From CAXMST01 sp963712765 (GTDB taxonomy: Bacteria > Actinomycetota > Thermoleophilia > Solirubrobacterales > 70-9), in the NCBI GenBank assembly GCA_963712765.1, contig CAVQIX010000003.1:62001-126000 (forward strand): a stretch of 64,000 bases of DNA, in the 5' to 3' direction. A program made the position numbers and the translations under genes. Of the stretch, positions 34,962 through 44,186 are shown piece by piece. The first letter of the stretch is position 1. Every line of letters begins with the position of its first letter. Below the pieces are notes generated by a model. It was not told where the DNA came from. It saw only the letters and a program-made list of their open reading frames with translations, and ran no database searches.

Positions 34962-35783
34962 ATGCGGGTTCTACTCACCAACGACGATGGACTGGCCGCG
35001 CCCGGGCTGCAGGCGCTGCGGAGATCCCTGCTGGAGATCGACGGGATCGAGCTGGACGTGATCGCCCCCGACTCGAATCGCAGCGCGACGGCACGCTCGA
35101 TCACCACCCGCTCGCCGCTGTGGGTGGAGGAGATCGTCTTCGAGGACGGCACCAGCGGATACGCCACCGACGGCACGCCGGTCGACTGCGTCCGTTTCGC
35201 CGATCTCGGGCTGCTCGGCGCCAAGCCCGACCTGATCGTCTCCGGCATCAACCACGGCTCCAACCTCGGTGACGATGTCACCTACTCGGGGACGGTGGCC
35301 GCCGCCTTCGAGGGGATCATCCTAGGGCTGCCCGCGATCGCCGTCTCCCAGCAATCCACCAGTCGAGAGATGGACTTCCGCGCCGGGCGCAGCTACGACT
35401 TCTCCCACGCCGCACCGTTCACCGCGGAGCTCGTCGCCCACGTGATCGAGGGCGGGATGCCGGGCGGAACTCTGCTCAACGTCAACCTGCCCGGCTGCCG
35501 GCCGGAGGGGGTGGAGGTGGCGAGGCTCGGCAAGCGCCTCTATGACGACGAGCTGAAGCTGGTCGAGGAGAGCGAGACGGCCGGACGGCGGCGCTATGAG
35601 ATCTACGGCTTCGAGCCGAGCTTCGAGGACGAGGCCGGAACCGATCTCGCGGCGGTCGCTCGCGGCCGGGTCGCGATCACGCCTATCCACTTCGATCTCA
35701 CCGATCACGGCGAGCTCGAGACCGTCGGTCGGTGGGATCTCGAGGCGATGCTCGAGCGGGCGGTCCCCGAGGAGGGGTCGTGA
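34962..35783 (+). CDS. surE: 5'/3'-nucleotidase SurE
   Basis: The 273-residue metal-dependent phosphatase begins MRVLLTNDDG with the metal-binding Asp pair, followed by PDSNRSATARSIT and the core SGINHGSNLGDDVTYSGTVAAA. It hydrolyses nucleoside monophosphates and other phosphate esters. It overlaps ligA by GTGA. Confidence 0.95.
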   Translation: MRVLLTNDDGLAAPGLQALRRSLLEIDGIELDVIAPDSNRSATARSITTRSPLWVEEIVFEDGTSGYATDGTPVDCVRFADLGLLGAKPDLIVSGINHGSNLGDDVTYSGTVAAAFEGIILGLPAIAVSQQSTSREMDFRAGRSYDFSHAAPFTAELVAHVIEGGMPGGTLLNVNLPGCRPEGVEVARLGKRLYDDELKLVEESETAGRRRYEIYGFEPSFEDEAGTDLAAVARGRVAITPIHFDLTDHGELETVGRWDLEAMLERAVPEEGS

Positions 35784-37831
35784 GCCGGCGGGGGGCGCGG
35801 CCCGACGCCTCGTCTGAGCCGGCGGATCGCGTTCTCCGGCTGCGGGAGGAGATCGTCTCCCACGATCACGCCTACTACGTCCTCGACGACCCCCGCATCG
35901 GCGACGACGCTTACGACGCCCTGCTCGAGGAGCTGCGGGCGCTGGAGGCCGAGCACCCCGAGCTGCGGACCCCGGACTCGCCCAGCCAGCGGGTAGGCGG
36001 CAGGCCGCTGGAGAAGTTCGAGCAGTACGAGCACGCCGAGCCGATGCTCTCGCTCGGAAACGCCCGTAACGCCGAGGAGCTCGAGGCGTGGGAGCGGCGG
36101 ATCCACAACCTGCTGAAGCGCTTCGATATCGCCGTCGCCGAGGTCGCGTACGTGACCGAGCCCAAGATCGACGGCCTCGCGATCTCGCTCACCTACGAGG
36201 ACGGCGTCTTCGTGCGTGGCGCAACCAGGGGCGACGGGTGGATCGGCGAGGACGTGACCCAGAACCTGAGGACGATCAAGTCGATCCCGCTCCGGATCGG
36301 GAGTGCCCCCTCCAGGATCGAGGTACGGGGCGAGGTCTACTTCCCGCTCTCGGGTTTCGACCGGCTCAACGAGGAGCGGGCCGCGGCAGGGGAGTCGACC
36401 TTCGCCAACCCGCGGAACGCCGCCGCGGGCACGATCCGCCAGCTCGATCCCGCCCTTGCGGCCACGAGGCCGCTGCAGATCTGGATCTACGGGATCGGGT
36501 TCCGCGAGGGCGTCGAGCACGGCTCCCACAGCGAGGAGATGGAGTGGCTGCGGGAGCGCGGGTTCCGGGTCAACGGCGACATCGACCGCCACACCAGCGC
36601 CGCCGCGGTGGTCGCCCGCTGCGAGTGGTGGCAGCGGCGCCGCGACGAGATCGACTTCGAGATCGACGGGGTCGTGGTAAAGGTCGACGATCGCGCCCTG
36701 TGGCGCGAGCTCGGCGCCGCCGGCCGCGAGCCGCGATGGGCGATCGCCTGGAAGTTCCCGCCGACGACGGTGACGACCAAGCTCAACAGGATCGTCTGGA
36801 ACGTCGGCCGGACCGGCCACATGGTCCCGTTCGCGATGCTCGATCCCGTCCACGTCGGGGGCGTGACGGTCAGCACCGCGACCCTGCACAACGAGGAGGA
36901 CCTGCTCCGCAAGGATGCTCGCGAGGGCGACGAGGTGATCGTCACCCGGGCCGGCGACGTGATCCCGCGAGTGGTCGGACCGGTGACCCAGCGGCGCCGG
37001 GGCAAGCGGCTGCGCAAGCCAAAGCCCCCGAAGGAGTGCCCGGTCTGCGGCACGCCAACGGTGAAGCCGGACGACGCCGTGTTCACGATCTGCCCGAACC
37101 GAACCGGATGCCCGGGCCAGACCTTCCAGCACGTCAAGCACTTCGTTCATCGCGGCGCGATGGACATCGAGGGCCTCGGCGAGAAGCAGGCGATGCGGTT
37201 CCTCGAGGACGGACTGATCACCGACGCCGCCGGCATCTACGACCTCACCGCCGAGCAGCTCGGCGAGCTCGAGGGGTTCGCCGAGGTCTCCGCCCGCAAC
37301 CTGGTCGACGCGATCGAGGAGTCGAAGTCGAGGCCGTTCCCGCGAGTGCTGTTCGCGCTCGGCCTGGCCGGCGTGGGTGCCGTCAATGCCGAGGCGCTGG
37401 CGATGCACTTCGGCTCGATCGACGAGCTCTCCGCCGCCCAGCCCGAGCAGATCGAGGAGGTCGACGGGATCGGCCCGATCCTCGCCTCCCGGATCGCCGA
37501 ACAGCTGGTCGACGACCGCGTCGCGGAGTTGATCCAGCGACTGCGGGACCGCGGCTTGCGAATGGAGCTCGACCCCTCCGAGCGCCGGACCGAGGGCGGC
37601 GAGCTGGAGGGCAAGACCTTCGTGCTGACCGGGACCCTCCCGGAGTTGACCCGCGGCGAGGCAACCGCGATGATCAAGCGAGCGGGTGGAAAGGTGACCG
37701 GATCGGTGAGCAAGAAGACCGACTACGTCGTCGCCGGCGAGAGCCCCGGCTCGAAGCTGGCCAAGGCCGAGGAGGTCGGGACCGAGGTCCTCGACGAGGA
37801 GGGGCTGCGGGCGCTGTGCCGCGAGAGCTGA
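35780..37831 (+). CDS. ligA: NAD-dependent DNA ligase LigA
   Basis: The 683-residue ligase has the Ia domain (HAYYVLDDP), adenylation motif KIDG with Lys129, an OB domain, a four-Cys zinc finger (CPVC, then CPNRTGC), helix-hairpin-helix repeats and a C-terminal BRCT domain (FVLTGTLPELTRGEA). GTG 35780 overlaps the surE stop, with GGAGG four bases before; an in-frame upstream ATG would lie inside surE. Confidence 0.97.
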   Translation: MSRRGARPDASSEPADRVLRLREEIVSHDHAYYVLDDPRIGDDAYDALLEELRALEAEHPELRTPDSPSQRVGGRPLEKFEQYEHAEPMLSLGNARNAEELEAWERRIHNLLKRFDIAVAEVAYVTEPKIDGLAISLTYEDGVFVRGATRGDGWIGEDVTQNLRTIKSIPLRIGSAPSRIEVRGEVYFPLSGFDRLNEERAAAGESTFANPRNAAAGTIRQLDPALAATRPLQIWIYGIGFREGVEHGSHSEEMEWLRERGFRVNGDIDRHTSAAAVVARCEWWQRRRDEIDFEIDGVVVKVDDRALWRELGAAGREPRWAIAWKFPPTTVTTKLNRIVWNVGRTGHMVPFAMLDPVHVGGVTVSTATLHNEEDLLRKDAREGDEVIVTRAGDVIPRVVGPVTQRRRGKRLRKPKPPKECPVCGTPTVKPDDAVFTICPNRTGCPGQTFQHVKHFVHRGAMDIEGLGEKQAMRFLEDGLITDAAGIYDLTAEQLGELEGFAEVSARNLVDAIEESKSRPFPRVLFALGLAGVGAVNAEALAMHFGSIDELSAAQPEQIEEVDGIGPILASRIAEQLVDDRVAELIQRLRDRGLRMELDPSERRTEGGELEGKTFVLTGTLPELTRGEATAMIKRAGGKVTGSVSKKTDYVVAGESPGSKLAKAEEVGTEVLDEEGLRALCRES

Positions 37832-38700
37832 GCTTCAGCTCCGGAGGGGAGCGATGCGCCGCGCGACTGTACGAGGCGAGAGACTCATCCGGCCGATCTG
37901 GGAAGGCTCCCCTGATCCTGATGGGGCACGGGTTCAGCCTCACCCAGCGGGACGGTCTCGGCTCCTTCGCGGAGGTGTTCGCCGGCGCCGGAGTGCCGGC
38001 GATGAGCTTCGACTATCGCTACTTCGGCGATTCGGGGGGCGAGCCGCGTCGGCGCTTCCGGCGCTCCGAGCAACGGGCCGACTGGCTCGCCGCTTACCGG
38101 TTCGCATCACAGCTCGACGGCGTCGATCCCGACCGGATCGTCCCCTGGGGCTACTCCTTCGGGGCGGGGCACCTGACGACGCTGCTCGCTTCAGGGGAGA
38201 TCAGGCCCTGCGCCGCGCTGATGCTCGCCCCGTTCGTCGATGGACTGCGCCGGATCCTGGCGACGCCCCCCGCCTCGATCCTGCGCCTGCTCCCGGCGGC
38301 TGCGCTCGACGCCGCCGGGGTGCGGCGGATGATCCCGGTGACCGGCGCACCGTCGGACGCGGCCGCGATGAACTTCGCCGGAGAGGCCGAGGGCTTCGAG
38401 CGGGCGGTCGCCTCCGATTCCACCTGGGAGAACGAGATCAGCGCCGGTGTTCTGGCAACGGTCGCCTTTCACCGACCCTGGCTGCGGGCGCGGGGGATCG
38501 AGTGCCCGCTCTGGGTAGGGCTCGGGACCGCGGACATCACGACCGAGGCGGATTCGGTCCGCGGTCTGGCGATGCGAGCCCGCCGGGGCGAGCTGCACCG
38601 CTATGCACTCGACCATTTCGAGCTGCTGTTGCCACCCCACGCGGAGTCCATCGCCGGCGATCAGATCGACTTCCTGAGCCGGATCGGGCTGCTCGCCTGA
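37816..38700 (+). CDS. Alpha/beta hydrolase (dipeptidyl-peptidase/thioesterase-like)
   Basis: The 294-residue protein has the alpha/beta hydrolase core: HGFSLTQRDG near the oxyanion region, FDYRYFGDSGG, the nucleophile elbow GYSFGAG, a late acid region GTADITTEAD and a catalytic-His candidate in LDHFELL. GTG 37816 gives a 16-base overlap with ligA. The substrate is unknown. Confidence 0.8.
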   Translation: MPRELSFSSGGERCAARLYEARDSSGRSGKAPLILMGHGFSLTQRDGLGSFAEVFAGAGVPAMSFDYRYFGDSGGEPRRRFRRSEQRADWLAAYRFASQLDGVDPDRIVPWGYSFGAGHLTTLLASGEIRPCAALMLAPFVDGLRRILATPPASILRLLPAAALDAAGVRRMIPVTGAPSDAAAMNFAGEAEGFERAVASDSTWENEISAGVLATVAFHRPWLRARGIECPLWVGLGTADITTEADSVRGLAMRARRGELHRYALDHFELLLPPHAESIAGDQIDFLSRIGLLA

Positions 38701-38753
38701 GCCGGTATCCAGCTCGCCGCCGGACCGGTATGCGACGACTTCAGGTTCCGGGG

Positions 38754-38782
38754 TTGACTGCGGGCCGGGGCTTCATTAGGTT
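38754..38782 (+). promoter_or_regulatory. Promoter of the hyp operon
   Basis: TTGACT (38754-38759) and TAGGTT (38777-38782) are separated by exactly 17 bp. A start near 38789 would leave a ~29-base leader with GAGGAG at 38803-38808 before the hypC GTG. This is the best sigma-70-like promoter in the window. The 117-bp gap holds no gene. Confidence 0.55.
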
Positions 38783-38817
38783 CAGTTGGAGCAAAGAACT
38801 TTGAGGAGTGATTGCCG

Positions 38818-39096
38818 GTGTGCCTGGCGATACCAGGCCAGGTTCTGGAGATTGTTGACGAGGACAATCGCTTGGCAAAAGTCGATGTCGCGGGGGTCAA
38901 GCGAAACGTCAACATCGGTCTCCTGGATTCCGAGCCGGGCGGCATCGACGTCGGGGATTGGGTACTGATCCACGTCGGCTTCGCCCTCTCGAAGGTGGAC
39001 GAGGAAGAGGCTCTCGCCACGCGCAGGTTGCTCGAAGGAATGGGCGCGGACTACGAGTCCGAGCTCGAGGAATTGAAGGCGAGCGTGATCGAGTAG
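38818..39096 (+). CDS. hypC: Hydrogenase maturation chaperone HypC
   Basis: The 92-residue protein starts MCLAIPGQVLEI, with Cys2 that binds the Fe(CN)2CO group, and contains IGLLDSEPGGIDVGDWVLIHVGFAL. HypC shuttles the iron group from HypD to the hydrogenase large subunit. The GTG at 38818, not the in-frame TTG two codons earlier, exposes Cys2 and has a Shine-Dalgarno 9 bases upstream. Confidence 0.95.
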   Translation: MCLAIPGQVLEIVDEDNRLAKVDVAGVKRNVNIGLLDSEPGGIDVGDWVLIHVGFALSKVDEEEALATRRLLEGMGADYESELEELKASVIE

Positions 39097-39389
39097 TGGG
39101 AGTAGTGGACGCGCTCGACTCGACCCAGGCAGGCTGCGAGGCCGAGGAGGGCTGTGTCACCTGCGGGGACGTGGCGGTCGAGCTCGAGGTGGTCGAGGTC
39201 GACCAGGGGCGGAGCCTCGCCCTCTGCCGCGATGGCGACGACCGCCGCGAGACGGTCGAGATCGCTCTCGTCCTCCCGGTCGAGCCCGGAGACCGCCTAC
39301 TGGTCCACGCGGCAACGGCGATCTCGAAGATCGGCGTTACGCCGCCCGGCGCCCAAGGACGCGAAGCGGATCAGGTGGCCGGCAGATGA
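39096..39389 (+). CDS. HypC/HupF-like paralogue with internal Cys motif
   Basis: A 97-residue protein starting at GTG 39096, one base into the hypC stop. Its body (VTCGDVAVELEVVEVD...LVLPVEPGDRLLVHAATAISKI) follows the HypC fold, but the N-terminal Met-Cys is missing. Instead Cys14, Cys20 and Cys23 precede the fold. It may be a chaperone variant with a different ligand; the function is inferred from similarity and position only. It overlaps hypD by ATGA. Confidence 0.75.
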   Translation: MGVVDALDSTQAGCEAEEGCVTCGDVAVELEVVEVDQGRSLALCRDGDDRRETVEIALVLPVEPGDRLLVHAATAISKIGVTPPGAQGREADQVAGR

Positions 39390-40501
39390 AGTTCGTCGAC
39401 GAATTCAGGGATCCGGATCTGGGGCGAGCGCTCTCCGGCGAGATTCTCGGCTTGATCGAGCCAGGGCGCGAGTACAAGTTGATGGAGGTCTGCGGCGGAC
39501 ACACCCACTCGATCTACAAGTACGGGATCGACGATCTGCTGCCGGAGAACGTCGAGCTCGTCCACGGCCCCGGCTGCCCGGTTTGCGTGATCCCAATGGG
39601 ACGAGTCGACGACGGCATCGCGATCGCGCGCAACGAGGAGGTCATCTTCACCTGCTTCGGCGACATGATGCGGGTTCCCGGCTCTGAGCAGACCTTCGGC
39701 GAGGCGAAGGCCGAGGGCGCCGACATCCGCATGGTCTACTCGCCGCTCGACGCGCTGCGGATCGCGAAGTCCAACCCCGACCGGGTGGTGGTCTTCTTCG
39801 CGATCGGCTTCGAGACGACCGCGCCATCGACGGCGCTGACCCTGAAGCGGGCCAAGGCCGAAGGGGTCGAGAACTTCCTCTGCATCTGTAACCACGTGAC
39901 GATCGTGCCGCCGCTGCGGGCCCTGCTCGAGTCGCCGGATCTGAGGCTCGACGGCTTTATCGGCCCGGGGCACGTCTCGACCGTGGTCGGCGCCCGGCCG
40001 TTCGAGTTCATCCCGGCCGACTACGGCAAGCCACTCGTGACCTCGGGCTTCGAGCCGCTCGACATCCTGCAGGGGATCCGGATGATCCTCGCCCAGCTCG
40101 CCGAAGGTCGCTGCGAGGTGGAGAACCAGTACAGCCGCGTGGTCCCCTACGACGGTAACCCGGCTGCGCTCGCCGTCCTCTCGGAGGTCTTCGAGCTGCG
40201 CCCGCACTTCGAGTGGCGCGGGCTCGGCTTCATCAGCCAGAGCGCGCTCCGCCTCTCCGACGCCTACGCGGACTTCGACGCCGAGCAGCGCTACGAGACG
40301 CCGGGAGTGCGTGTCGCCGATCCGAAGGCATGCCAGTGCGGTGAGGTGCTCAAGGGAGTGATCAAGCCCTGGGAGTGCAAGGTCTTCGGGACGGCCTGCA
40401 CGCCCGAGCACGCGATCGGGACCTGCATGGTCTCCCCGGAGGGCGCCTGTGCCGCCTATTACAACTACGGCCGCTTCGCGCGGGAGCGGGAGGTCGTCTG
40501 A
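39386..40501 (+). CDS. hypD: Hydrogenase maturation scaffold HypD
   Basis: The 371-residue Fe-S protein assembles Fe(CN)2CO with HypC. Signatures are MEVCGGHTHSIYKYG, HGPGCPVCV, GFETTAPSTA and the C-terminal Cys cluster CQCGEVLKG...CKVFGTACTP...GTCMVSPEGAC. ATGA overlaps at both ends keep it inside the operon. Confidence 0.97.
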   Translation: MKFVDEFRDPDLGRALSGEILGLIEPGREYKLMEVCGGHTHSIYKYGIDDLLPENVELVHGPGCPVCVIPMGRVDDGIAIARNEEVIFTCFGDMMRVPGSEQTFGEAKAEGADIRMVYSPLDALRIAKSNPDRVVVFFAIGFETTAPSTALTLKRAKAEGVENFLCICNHVTIVPPLRALLESPDLRLDGFIGPGHVSTVVGARPFEFIPADYGKPLVTSGFEPLDILQGIRMILAQLAEGRCEVENQYSRVVPYDGNPAALAVLSEVFELRPHFEWRGLGFISQSALRLSDAYADFDAEQRYETPGVRVADPKACQCGEVLKGVIKPWECKVFGTACTPEHAIGTCMVSPEGACAAYYNYGRFAREREVV

Positions 40502-41607
40502 TGGCCTCAACTCCCGATACGACGGTCACCGACCGCGAACGGAAGATCCTCGACATCATCGAGACCACCCGTGCCAAGCGCCCCAAGTTCAAGGGTGATC
40601 GCGTGACGATGGCCCACGGCGCCGGCGGCAAGGCGACCCAGACGCTGATCGAGGGCCTGCTCGTCCCCGCCTTCGACCCCGAGGAGCGCGGTCTGGCGGC
40701 GATGGCCGACTCGGGCACGGTCATCCTCGGCGAGACGGGCATTGCGGTCACCACCGACAGCTTCGTCGTCAAGCCGATGCGCTTCCCGGGCGGCTCGATC
40801 GGTGAGCTCGCCGTCAACGGCACCGTGAACGATCTCGCGATGGCCGGGGCCAGGCCCGCGGCGATCACGGTCGCCCTGATCCTCGAGGAGGGCCTGCCCG
40901 CCGAGGAGCTGAAGGCCGAGGTCGAGGCGATCGCGGCGAGCGCCGAGGCCGCCGGGGTCGAGGTGGTCGCCGGTGACACCAAGGTGGTGGAGCGCGGCCA
41001 CGCCGACGGGATGTATGTCAACACGACCGGTGTCGGAACGATCGATCCCCGGGCCTCGCTCAGTCCGGCGGCGCTGCGGCCGGGTGATCAGGTGATCGTC
41101 TCGGGCCCGATCGGGGAGCACGGCACCGCGATTATGCTTGCGCGCGATGAGTTCGAGCTCGACGCGGATATCGAGTCCGACACCCAGCCGCTATGGGATG
41201 CGGCCGACGCCCTGCTCGAAGCCGCCGCCGGCGACCTCCGCTGCATGCGGGACGCGACCCGGGGAGGGGTGGCGACGGTCCTCAACGAGCTCGCCCGCGC
41301 CAGCGGCGTCGCGGTCGTCGCCCGTGAGGCCGATGTCCCGGTCCGCCCCGACGTGGCCGGCGCCGCCGAGATCCTCGGGATCGACCCGATGTACGTTGCC
41401 AACGAGGGCCGGATGGTGGCCTTCGTCGCGCCCGAGTCCGCCGAGCGGGCGCTGGAAGCGCTGCGCGCCGTGCCCGGCTCCGAGCAGGCCGCGATGATCG
41501 GCGAGGTCAAGACCGAGCCGCCCGGAATGGTCCTTGTCGAGACCGCGTTCGGCGGCAAGCGCGTGATGGACCTGCTCGCGGGCGACCCACTCCCGAGGAT
41601 CTGCTGA
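40501..41607 (+). CDS. hypE: Hydrogenase maturation protein HypE
   Basis: The 368-residue protein dehydrates its thiocarbamoylated C-terminal Cys to give the cyanide ligands. It has MAHGAGGKATQTLI, DSFVVKPMRFPGGSIGELAVNGTVND and CMRDATRGGVATVLNELA, and it ends PRIC with the essential terminal Cys. The frame is open upstream inside hypD; ATG 40501 in the TGATG overlap is chosen. Confidence 0.97.
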   Translation: MASTPDTTVTDRERKILDIIETTRAKRPKFKGDRVTMAHGAGGKATQTLIEGLLVPAFDPEERGLAAMADSGTVILGETGIAVTTDSFVVKPMRFPGGSIGELAVNGTVNDLAMAGARPAAITVALILEEGLPAEELKAEVEAIAASAEAAGVEVVAGDTKVVERGHADGMYVNTTGVGTIDPRASLSPAALRPGDQVIVSGPIGEHGTAIMLARDEFELDADIESDTQPLWDAADALLEAAAGDLRCMRDATRGGVATVLNELARASGVAVVAREADVPVRPDVAGAAEILGIDPMYVANEGRMVAFVAPESAERALEALRAVPGSEQAAMIGEVKTEPPGMVLVETAFGGKRVMDLLAGDPLPRIC

Positions 41608-41750
41608 TGCGTCTGGAGATGCCGCCTGCGGTCGAGCGCGCGCTTGGCCTCCTGCTCGAGACCGTGACCGAACCGCTGAGCGACCAGGCCTACGCGCCGG
41701 CCGGAGAGCCGGACGGAGTCGTCGGGGAGGTGCCTGCGGCCGATGCATGA
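41607..41750 (+). CDS. 47-residue unknown protein between hypE and hypA
   Basis: ATG 41607 shares one base with the hypE stop, and TGA 41748-41750 overlaps the hypA start by 8 bases. The peptide starts MRLEMPPAVERALGLLLETV and has a hydrophobic/acidic N-terminal half likely to form a helix, then a Pro/Ala/Glu-rich end. I recognise no family. The tight overlap on both sides argues it is translated; it could be a small maturation accessory or just a translational bridge. Confidence 0.55.
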   Translation: MRLEMPPAVERALGLLLETVTEPLSDQAYAPAGEPDGVVGEVPAADA

Positions 41751-42201
41751 GCTCGCGATCTCATCGGCGATCGTCGACACGGTGATCCGCCACGCCGCCG
41801 GCCGCACGGTCAGCGTCGTCCATCTCCAGCTCGGAGCCCTCCGGCAGGTCGTACCCGAGTCGCTCGCCTTCTACTTCGAGGTCACCGGTCGTGACACCGT
41901 ATGCGAGGGAGCGGAGCTGGACCTGGAGCTGATCAACGCCCTGATGCGTTGCCGTGAGTGCTCCCACGAGTGGGACCCCGCCCCCTCACCGCTACACGAG
42001 GGGGACCCGGCCGCGCTTCTACCCCAGTTCCGGTGCCCGACGTGCGCGGCCGCAGGCGCCGAGGTGCTCGCCGGCGATGAGCTGCTGGTGGACTCGATCG
42101 ACGTCAGCGATCCGGTGCCGATCGCCGCCATCGGCAGGGAAGGCTCCGAGGCCCCCCACCGCGCCAACGGAGTAAATCCCCGACAACCGCAGAAGAGCTG
42201 A
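41743..42201 (+). CDS. hypA: Nickel insertion protein HypA
   Basis: The 152-residue HypA has the nickel-binding N-terminus MHELAISSAIV, VHLQLGALRQVVPESLAFYFE and a zinc ribbon with CREC and CPTC. Typical length is ~115 residues; a Pro/Arg-rich tail of ~30 residues extends the C-terminus. It passes nickel to the hydrogenase large subunit with HypB. Confidence 0.95.
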   Translation: MHELAISSAIVDTVIRHAAGRTVSVVHLQLGALRQVVPESLAFYFEVTGRDTVCEGAELDLELINALMRCRECSHEWDPAPSPLHEGDPAALLPQFRCPTCAAAGAEVLAGDELLVDSIDVSDPVPIAAIGREGSEAPHRANGVNPRQPQKS

Positions 42202-42209
42202 GGAGAGCG

Positions 42210-42914
42210 ATGCACCAGACCAAGGTCAAGGTCGCCGAGGACGCACTTGACGCGAACACGACGATCGCCGGCGCCAACCGTGACGACTTCGATCGCGCCG
42301 GTGTCGCGGTCGTGAACCTGATGAGCGCACCGGGAGCCGGCAAGACCACGCTCCTGGAGAAGACGCTGGCCGAGCGCGGTGACCTCCGGGTCGGCGTGCT
42401 CGAGGGCGACGTCCAGGGATCGATCGACGCCGACCGGCTCTCGATCCTCCACATCCCGGTCGTCCAGATCAACACCGACTCCGGCTTCGGCGGCGAGTGC
42501 CACCTCGACGCCAACATGGTCCGCTCGGCGCTGGGAGCACTGAACCTGGACGAACTCGACCTGCTCGTGGTCGAGAACGTCGGCAACCTCGTCTGCCCGG
42601 CCGAGTTCAGGATCGGCGAGGACGCGAAGGCGATGATCTGCTCAGTCACCGAGGGAGAGGACAAGCCGCTCAAGTATCCGCTGATGTTCCGCTCCTGCGA
42701 GCTGGTCGTGATCAACAAGACCGACCTGCTCCCGCACCTCGACTTCGATGTCGAGCGGCTGATCGCCAACCTGGACCGGATCAACCCCGAGGCAGAGGTG
42801 ATCGAGCTCAGTGCCCAGACCGGGGAGGGCGTCGAGCGCTTCCGCGAGTGGCTCTTCTCGGTCGGCGAGCGCACCGCGGCCTCATCGACGGCTGCGGCCG
42901 AAGCCACGGCGTAG
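42210..42914 (+). CDS. hypB: Hydrogenase nickel GTPase HypB
   Basis: The 234-residue SIMIBI GTPase has the P-loop SAPGAGKTTLLEKTL, EGDVQGSIDADR, GGECHLDANMV, GNLVCPAEF and NKTDLLPHL. It lacks the CxxCGC motif and His-rich stretch at the N-terminus, so high-affinity nickel storage is probably absent. GGAGAG precedes the ATG. Confidence 0.96.
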   Translation: MHQTKVKVAEDALDANTTIAGANRDDFDRAGVAVVNLMSAPGAGKTTLLEKTLAERGDLRVGVLEGDVQGSIDADRLSILHIPVVQINTDSGFGGECHLDANMVRSALGALNLDELDLLVVENVGNLVCPAEFRIGEDAKAMICSVTEGEDKPLKYPLMFRSCELVVINKTDLLPHLDFDVERLIANLDRINPEAEVIELSAQTGEGVERFREWLFSVGERTAASSTAAAEATA

Positions 42915-42920
42915 GCCGCG

Positions 42921-44186
42921 ATGGGCTCGATCGCCGGCGCTGAGGAGGCGGGGGGAGCTACCTCCGCGCTGCAGCGGGCGATCTCCGACCGGATTACGGC
43001 CGGCGCCGCCTTCTTCGATCGCGAGGCCCCACGCATAGCTCGTTGCTGCCACCGGATGGCGGAGCGTTTCGCGCGCGAGGGGCGGCTGATCGCGCTCGGG
43101 GCCGACCCGGCGGCGCGCTCCGATGCCCGACATGTCTCGGTCGAGTTCGTCCACCCGGTGATCGTCGGTAAGCGGGCGCTGCCGGCGATCGCGCTGACCG
43201 GCGAGGGAGGACCGTTGCGGCCACAGCTGGAGGGGATCGCTGCCGAGGGTGACATCGCGATGGGCTTCGGTCTCGATCGATCGGGACCGGCGGCCGAGGA
43301 GGCCCGGGCCGCTCTCGGGCTCGCGGCGGATACCGGATGCATGACGATCGCCTTCGGCGGGGGCGGGCCTGAGGGAGAGCGCAGCTGGTCGTTCGAGCCG
43401 CCATCGCAGGATCCGGTGGTGCGCCAGGAGCTGGTCGAGACGCTCTACCACGTGCTCTGGGAGCTGGTCCACGTCTTCTTCGACCATCGCGGCCTGCTCG
43501 AGGGTCGCAGCGCCGGCCCGGTCCACGACGGCGGCGGAGCGAGCTTCCTGTACCCGTTCCTCTCCGAGGGCGAGTCCGACCTCGACGCGGTCCTTGCCGA
43601 CGTCGAAGCCTCGGTGCGGATGAAGTCGGAAGAGGTCGGGGAGCTGCGCCGCCAGACGCTGAGCGAGGGAGCGGAGACGCTTGTCGCTGCGGCAGCCGCC
43701 CTGCGGGCGAGCTTCGAGGCCGGAGGGCGGGTGCTGGCATTCGGCAACGGCGGATCGGCGACCGACGCGATGGACCTCGTCGCTGACCTGCGACTGCCGC
43801 CGGTCGAGGGCTGGGAACCCCGGCCCGCGCTCGATCTCACCGAGGACACCCCGATCATCACCGCGGTCGCCAATGACATCGGGGTCGAGGAGATCTTCCA
43901 GCGCCAGCTGATCGCTTTCGGGCGGGAGGTGGACGTCGCCGTTGCCTTCTCGACCAGCGGCGGGTCGGAGAACCTGATCGAGGGGCTGGCCGAGGCGCGC
44001 CGTCGCGGGATCACGACGATCGCGATGGTGGGATACGACGGCGGCAGGATCGCTTCGGAGGGTCTCGCCGACCACCTCGTCGTCAGCCGCTCCCAGAACA
44101 TCCCGCGGATCCAGGAGGCACAGGCGAGCGCCTACCATCTGCTGCGCGAGCTGATCGAGACCGACCCGAGCGGCGCGGGCGGATGA
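42921..44186 (+). CDS. Double SIS-domain protein (GmhA-like half) in the hyp operon
   Basis: The 421-residue protein's C-terminal half is a phosphoheptose-isomerase-like SIS domain: FGNGGSATDAMDLVADLRLPP and FSTSGGSENLIEGLAEARRRG, with TIAMVGYDGG. The N-terminal half (to ~210) seems a second, diverged SIS-like domain that includes a His/Phe-rich stretch near 155-175. It overlaps hypF by ATGA and is 6 bases after hypB, so it belongs to the operon. A role in maturation or sugar-phosphate binding is inference. Confidence 0.8.
   Translation: MGSIAGAEEAGGATSALQRAISDRITAGAAFFDREAPRIARCCHRMAERFAREGRLIALGADPAARSDARHVSVEFVHPVIVGKRALPAIALTGEGGPLRPQLEGIAAEGDIAMGFGLDRSGPAAEEARAALGLAADTGCMTIAFGGGGPEGERSWSFEPPSQDPVVRQELVETLYHVLWELVHVFFDHRGLLEGRSAGPVHDGGGASFLYPFLSEGESDLDAVLADVEASVRMKSEEVGELRRQTLSEGAETLVAAAAALRASFEAGGRVLAFGNGGSATDAMDLVADLRLPPVEGWEPRPALDLTEDTPIITAVANDIGVEEIFQRQLIAFGREVDVAVAFSTSGGSENLIEGLAEARRRGITTIAMVGYDGGRIASEGLADHLVVSRSQNIPRIQEAQASAYHLLRELIETDPSGAGG

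Noticed and set aside
35705..37408. 567-codon minus-strand ORF opposite ligA
   Set aside because: Antisense shadow; ligA on the plus strand has all motifs in order.
37854..38804. 316-codon plus-strand ORF overlapping the alpha/beta hydrolase
   Set aside because: Other frame of the hydrolase gene; Arg/Pro-rich with no motifs.
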